From contig CAMJRX010000015.1 in the NCBI GenBank assembly GCA_946408355.1, positions 1-53,503 of the forward strand: a stretch of 53,503 nt of DNA, read 5' to 3'. This DNA is from an uncultured Selenomonadales bacterium (GTDB lineage: Bacteria; Bacillota; Negativicutes; Selenomonadales; Selenomonadaceae). Position 1 is the first letter of the stretch, and each line of letters begins with the position of its first letter. A program made the position numbers and the translations under genes. The notes under the pieces were generated by a model, which was not told the DNA's origin, made no database searches, and saw nothing but the letters and a program-made list of their open reading frames with translations. Positions 51,277 through 53,503 of the stretch are shown here, piece after piece.

Positions 51277-51924
51277 CTATTTCAAAACGAAAACGGTAAC
51301 TGTACGCCGCCCGAAATCCATTGCTTGCCAATAATCTTCCATGCAAAGGTCAATTCGATACCCGTAAATTGCGCCGCCGGTATCCGCTGCCAAAGCCTCA
51401 CCGTAACCTGGAATATAAACTCTGGTGCCGAGCGGAATTATATCAGGGTCAACTGCCACAATTCCATAAGTCGCAGGAATGCCCATTGCCGTTAATCCTT
51501 CCCCTGAACCGTCGGTAGGCAAATAAGCTGTTGCCTCCATGCCCAAAACTTGAGTATAGGGCACATAGCCTTGAGGAGTCTCGACGACCTCTTCAGGCGC
51601 GGGCGGCTCTTCAAATGGAGTTTCGACATTCGCAGTTAAATCGCGTCCTAAAGAATTTTCAATGACATCTGCAAAGGCACGAGTTAATTCATCGTCCTCG
51701 CTAACTTTAATCTGTCCGTTTTCGCCAACTGCAATCGCTGTAGGTTCTGTGTTCGTCTCATCTACTTGAACTTCCTCGATTGGAATTTGCGGAACGTCGG
51801 GAAACTCAACTTCTTGTTCTGTAGTAAAGCCCGTATTAATCATTGCAAAGCCCGCAAGTATGAGACTGAACACGCATTTTCTTTTAATCGTCTCAATTGT
51901 CTTGAATATTTTTCGCTTCATCAT
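51277..51924 (-). CDS. 3D-domain cell-wall protein
   Basis: ATG at 51924 (215 residues) is preceded by GGCGGCGGA at short spacing. There is an N-terminal membrane/signal segment (CVFSLILAGFAMINTGF), an acidic Pro/Glu-rich middle and a C-terminal 3D domain: MEATAYLPTDGSGEGLTAMG, YGIVAVDPDIIPLGTRVYIP and LAADTGGAIYGYRIDLCM, which hold the three conserved Asp of MltA-like double-psi barrels. Related proteins (YabE, YocH, YuiC) cleave or remodel peptidoglycan. Expression is probably controlled by the structured leader upstream. Confidence 0.88.
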   Translation of the reverse strand: MMKRKIFKTIETIKRKCVFSLILAGFAMINTGFTTEQEVEFPDVPQIPIEEVQVDETNTEPTAIAVGENGQIKVSEDDELTRAFADVIENSLGRDLTANVETPFEEPPAPEEVVETPQGYVPYTQVLGMEATAYLPTDGSGEGLTAMGIPATYGIVAVDPDIIPLGTRVYIPGYGEALAADTGGAIYGYRIDLCMEDYWQAMDFGRRTVTVFVLK

Positions 51925-52020
51925 TCCGCCGCCTGACGCAACATCCTGTCACGTCCCAAGCAGGACGACCGCCTTAGTCGCCTCTTTGCTTCGGAGCAGC
52001 TGTTCCCCCTTTCAAAATAA
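51925..52020 (-). promoter_or_regulatory. structured leader before the 3D-domain gene
   Basis: On the minus strand the 95 bases before the ATG contain GGGGGAAC, a GCTGCTCCGAAGC hairpin, GGCGACTAAGGC, a GTCGTCC/GGGACGTGAC hairpin and a GACAGGATG run. This density of G-rich conserved-looking elements is typical of a riboswitch. Genes of this type in Bacillota often carry the c-di-AMP (ydaO) riboswitch, but the defining ydaO elements I know are not visible, so I leave the class open. Confidence 0.4.
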
Positions 52021-52039
52021 GACAAAATGTTAACAACCT

Positions 52040-52077
52040 AAAAACCGCCGCGTAATATACTGCGCGACGGCGATTTT
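52040..52077. terminator. terminator of the dipeptidase gene
   Basis: CCGCCGCG pairs with CGCG(A)CGG, with a T run on the minus strand (CGGTTTTTAGG). It separates the dipeptidase gene from the leader of the 3D-domain gene. Confidence 0.7.
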
Positions 52078-52090
52078 GTCAAGCGTCTTA

Positions 52091-52801
52091 TTATTTTTGT
52101 AATAGTTTGACAGGGAAAGTAAAGTAAGTATCGGGATATGGTTCATTTTCCAACGTGAAGTGCCACCACTCGGAGTAAAGCGGTTTAAAACCGTGTTTTA
52201 TCATGACGTTGCGAAGAATTATTCTGTTCTTGTACTGCGTCTTTGTAATTTTTTTGTAATCAGGGTGAGACTTTTCGCCGAAATAATCGAACGTGCCGCC
52301 CATGTCAACTTCTTTTCCGGTCTTCATGTCAAAGAGCGTCAAGTCAACCGTCGAGCCGCGAGAGTGTCCCGATTTTTCCATTATATAATCTTCGGGAAAG
52401 AGCCTTGACTTGTCGATTTCGGGATAAAAATATTTTTTCATGCGTTTATCGCCGGAATCTTTTGACCAACGCACGAAGTGATTAACTGCCATTTGCGGAC
52501 GATAAGCATCGTAAACTTTCAGCCGATAGCCCATTTTCATTACGTCATCGGAAACTTTTTTGAGAGCTTCAGCCGCCTCGCGTGTCATGAGGGCGCAGGG
52601 CATTTCGTATCCGTCAATCTTGTCGCCAACAAAATTATACGTCGAGTAGTAGCGAATTTCTTGGATAATGTCAGGCACGACTTCCGCCAAAACTACGAAT
52701 CCGGAAGGGTCATTAGGCGCGGTGGATCTCTGCGCGGCGACCGGCGTTACAAATAAAAATACGCCAAGCAACGCTCCGATTAAAACTTTGGTAAACTCCA
52801 T
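52091..52801 (-). CDS. ddpX: VanX-type D-alanyl-D-alanine dipeptidase, exported
   Basis: I chose ATG at 52801, with GAGAGGAG upstream; the frame stays open beyond it only through IS sequence. The 236 residues have a signal peptide (KVLIGALLGVFLFVTPVAAQ), then the peptidase M15D core: IRYYSTYNFVG, YDAYRPQMAVNHF, the zinc site SGHSRGSTVDLTL (His and Asp) and SEWWHF (catalytic Glu and last zinc His). It cleaves D-Ala-D-Ala; an exported form suggests recycling of wall dipeptide rather than glycopeptide resistance, and no vanHA genes are present. An IS derivative lies 58 bases upstream of the start and may have altered its promoter. Confidence 0.92.
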   Translation of the reverse strand: MEFTKVLIGALLGVFLFVTPVAAQRSTAPNDPSGFVVLAEVVPDIIQEIRYYSTYNFVGDKIDGYEMPCALMTREAAEALKKVSDDVMKMGYRLKVYDAYRPQMAVNHFVRWSKDSGDKRMKKYFYPEIDKSRLFPEDYIMEKSGHSRGSTVDLTLFDMKTGKEVDMGGTFDYFGEKSHPDYKKITKTQYKNRIILRNVMIKHGFKPLYSEWWHFTLENEPYPDTYFTFPVKLLQK

Positions 52802-52859
52802 TATAAAAACTCCTCTCAAACTTTTTATAAAAAATTTCGCCGTAAAATTATATTCATTA

Positions 52860-53292
52860 GGGGTTGTTGGTAAATTAAAAGTGAATAACAGAAGAAGCAA
52901 GTAAAACGAAATTCTCAAAGCAAAGAGCCAATTTGTCGAAGCGCGTGGCAACGTGACGGTAATTTTTAATTCGCTGAAAGAAGCGCTCAACAATATTGCG
53001 TTGCTTATAGAGGCAGGAGTCGAAATATCCGCAAGAATTGTTTTACCCTTGAGTGTAACGCCCTTAAGAAGTTCGATAGCCGGTTCTGAGTCGTGAACGT
53101 GCCCGCCGGTCAATACCACATTCAAAACTTGCCGCCGCGCTACACTCCTATTGCTTGGTTTTTCAGTGCGCAGCACGCACTCTTATGCACTTTGCGGAAA
53201 GTTGAATCAATCTCAAGCAAGGTAGCGTCCTTTGCGTCTGCGTTGATAACTTTGAGCAGACGGTCAATTTACTTGACTTTACCAACAACCCC
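52860..53292 (-). mobile_element. defective IS5-family element (derivative B)
   Basis: Perfect 15-base terminal inverted repeats (GGGGTTGTTGGTAAA and TTTACCAACAACCCC) flanked by TA on both sides (52858-52859, 53293-53294), fitting a 2-base target duplication. The inside is nearly identical to derivative A at 8305, including the same deletion after KTILAD (near 53021-53028). It has a further deletion of about 190 bases that removes the first transposase half and joins GGTCAA to TTTACTTGAC near the right end. At 433 bp it is close to a MITE. Confidence 0.85.
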
Positions 53293-53295
53293 TAG

Positions 53296-53503
53296 TTCAC
53301 ACTGGACAAAATTACGACTACGAACTCAATCAGATTTTCTTCGACGAATTGGGATTGCGCTCGCTCGATTTCAGCTAAACGGCTCAAGATTCCGATTTTC
53401 CACATGGAGGCGGGCAATCGTTGTTGGGATTGGAACGTCCCCGAAATGATCAATGGCATTAACTTAACAAAAAGTAGAAGAAATTTTATGATAGTCAGAA
53501 AAG
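53296..53503 (+). pseudogene. wecB: UDP-GlcNAc 2-epimerase (WecB) remnant
   Basis: Directly after the IS right end one frame reads HTGQNYDYELNQIFFDELGL, the near N-terminal signature of WecB, and stops. Another frame then reads AKRLKIPIFHMEAGNRCWDW followed by NVPEMIN, the next WecB signature. In intact enzymes these motifs lie roughly 70 residues further apart than here, so an internal deletion with frameshift is present. The start of the gene is missing up to the IS element. The window ends inside the remnant. Confidence 0.7.

Noticed and set aside
51925..52020. Calling the leader a ydaO c-di-AMP riboswitch
   Set aside because: Gene context fits but the conserved ydaO sequence elements I know are not present; kept only as an unclassified leader.
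52802..53176. Extended start of the dipeptidase gene reading through the IS derivative
   Set aside because: The extra residues are transposase sequence (SNRSVARRQVLNVVLTGG), and a signal peptide with a good ribosome binding site begins at 52801.

Overview
The window looks like the chromosome of a low-to-mid GC Bacillota bacterium, most likely one of the diderm Negativicutes (Selenomonas-like). This placement is inferred, not proven. The evidence is Bacillota-type housekeeping clusters (truB-nrnA-rbfA, yybS-gdpP, rpsF-ssb-rpsR, dapL, mreB), many GTG and TTG starts, strong purine-rich ribosome binding sites, a PilO-like pilus gene and lipoproteins with Gram-negative-like context.

Layout. 1-1850: the end of an rRNA operon (3' part of 5S), then twelve tRNA genes with two small protein genes embedded among them, closed by a terminator. 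1858-4460 (minus): truB, nrnA, rbfA and a helix-turn-helix gene. 4848-7633 (plus): glmM, a CbiK-like chelatase, a small membrane protein and a DUF192 protein. 7634-12222: a decayed island with two IS5-type remnants, a gene broken by an amber codon, a SpoIIE-type phosphatase pseudogene and a broken XRE regulator. 12275-16624: two dynamin-like GTPases (the first split by a one-base frameshift) and a third gene of unknown function that overlaps the second GTPase. 16782-24769: a sugar/cyclitol catabolic block with a GH1 phospho-glucosidase, a TIM-barrel isomerase, three Gfo/Idh/MocA dehydrogenases, a GPH symporter and a cytidylate-kinase-like protein. 24950-25234: a self-contained unit encoding a 24-residue hydrophobic peptide. 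25401-28875: a GntP-type permease, a second TIM-barrel isomerase and a divergent AraC regulator. 28890-31716: a PHP phosphatase, a 223-bp tandem duplication, a siroheme/ferredoxin reductase and a PiT phosphate transporter. 31724-36506 (minus): gdpP, yybS-like and an RTX metalloprotease. 36696-39420: tRNA-Ser, dapL and a LPP20-like secreted protein. 39474-47460 (minus): mreB/mbl followed by six tandem paralogous amino-acid binding lipoproteins, one permease and an ATPase with an extra C-terminal domain. 47686-48670: rpsF-ssb-rpsR. 48727-52801: pilO-like, two unknown genes, a 3D-domain protein with a structured leader, and a VanX-type dipeptidase. 52860-53503: a third IS derivative sitting beside a wecB remnant.

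Most unusual. (1) The 11-mer AATCTGCGCGG (either strand) occurs twelve times in coding and non-coding DNA and its 8-base core 27 times, yet there is none between about 6.75 and 18.9 kb, which includes the decayed island and the dynamin genes. (2) The six binding proteins appear to have the two halves of the SBP_bac_3 fold in swapped order, a possible circular permutation. (3) The dynamin pair plus partner is a candidate membrane-stress or defence module. (4) A hairpin-occluded micro-ORF. (5) An ABC ATPase fused to an RsbW-like domain. (6) IS derivatives that share one internal deletion, pointing to in-trans mobilisation of a defective element.
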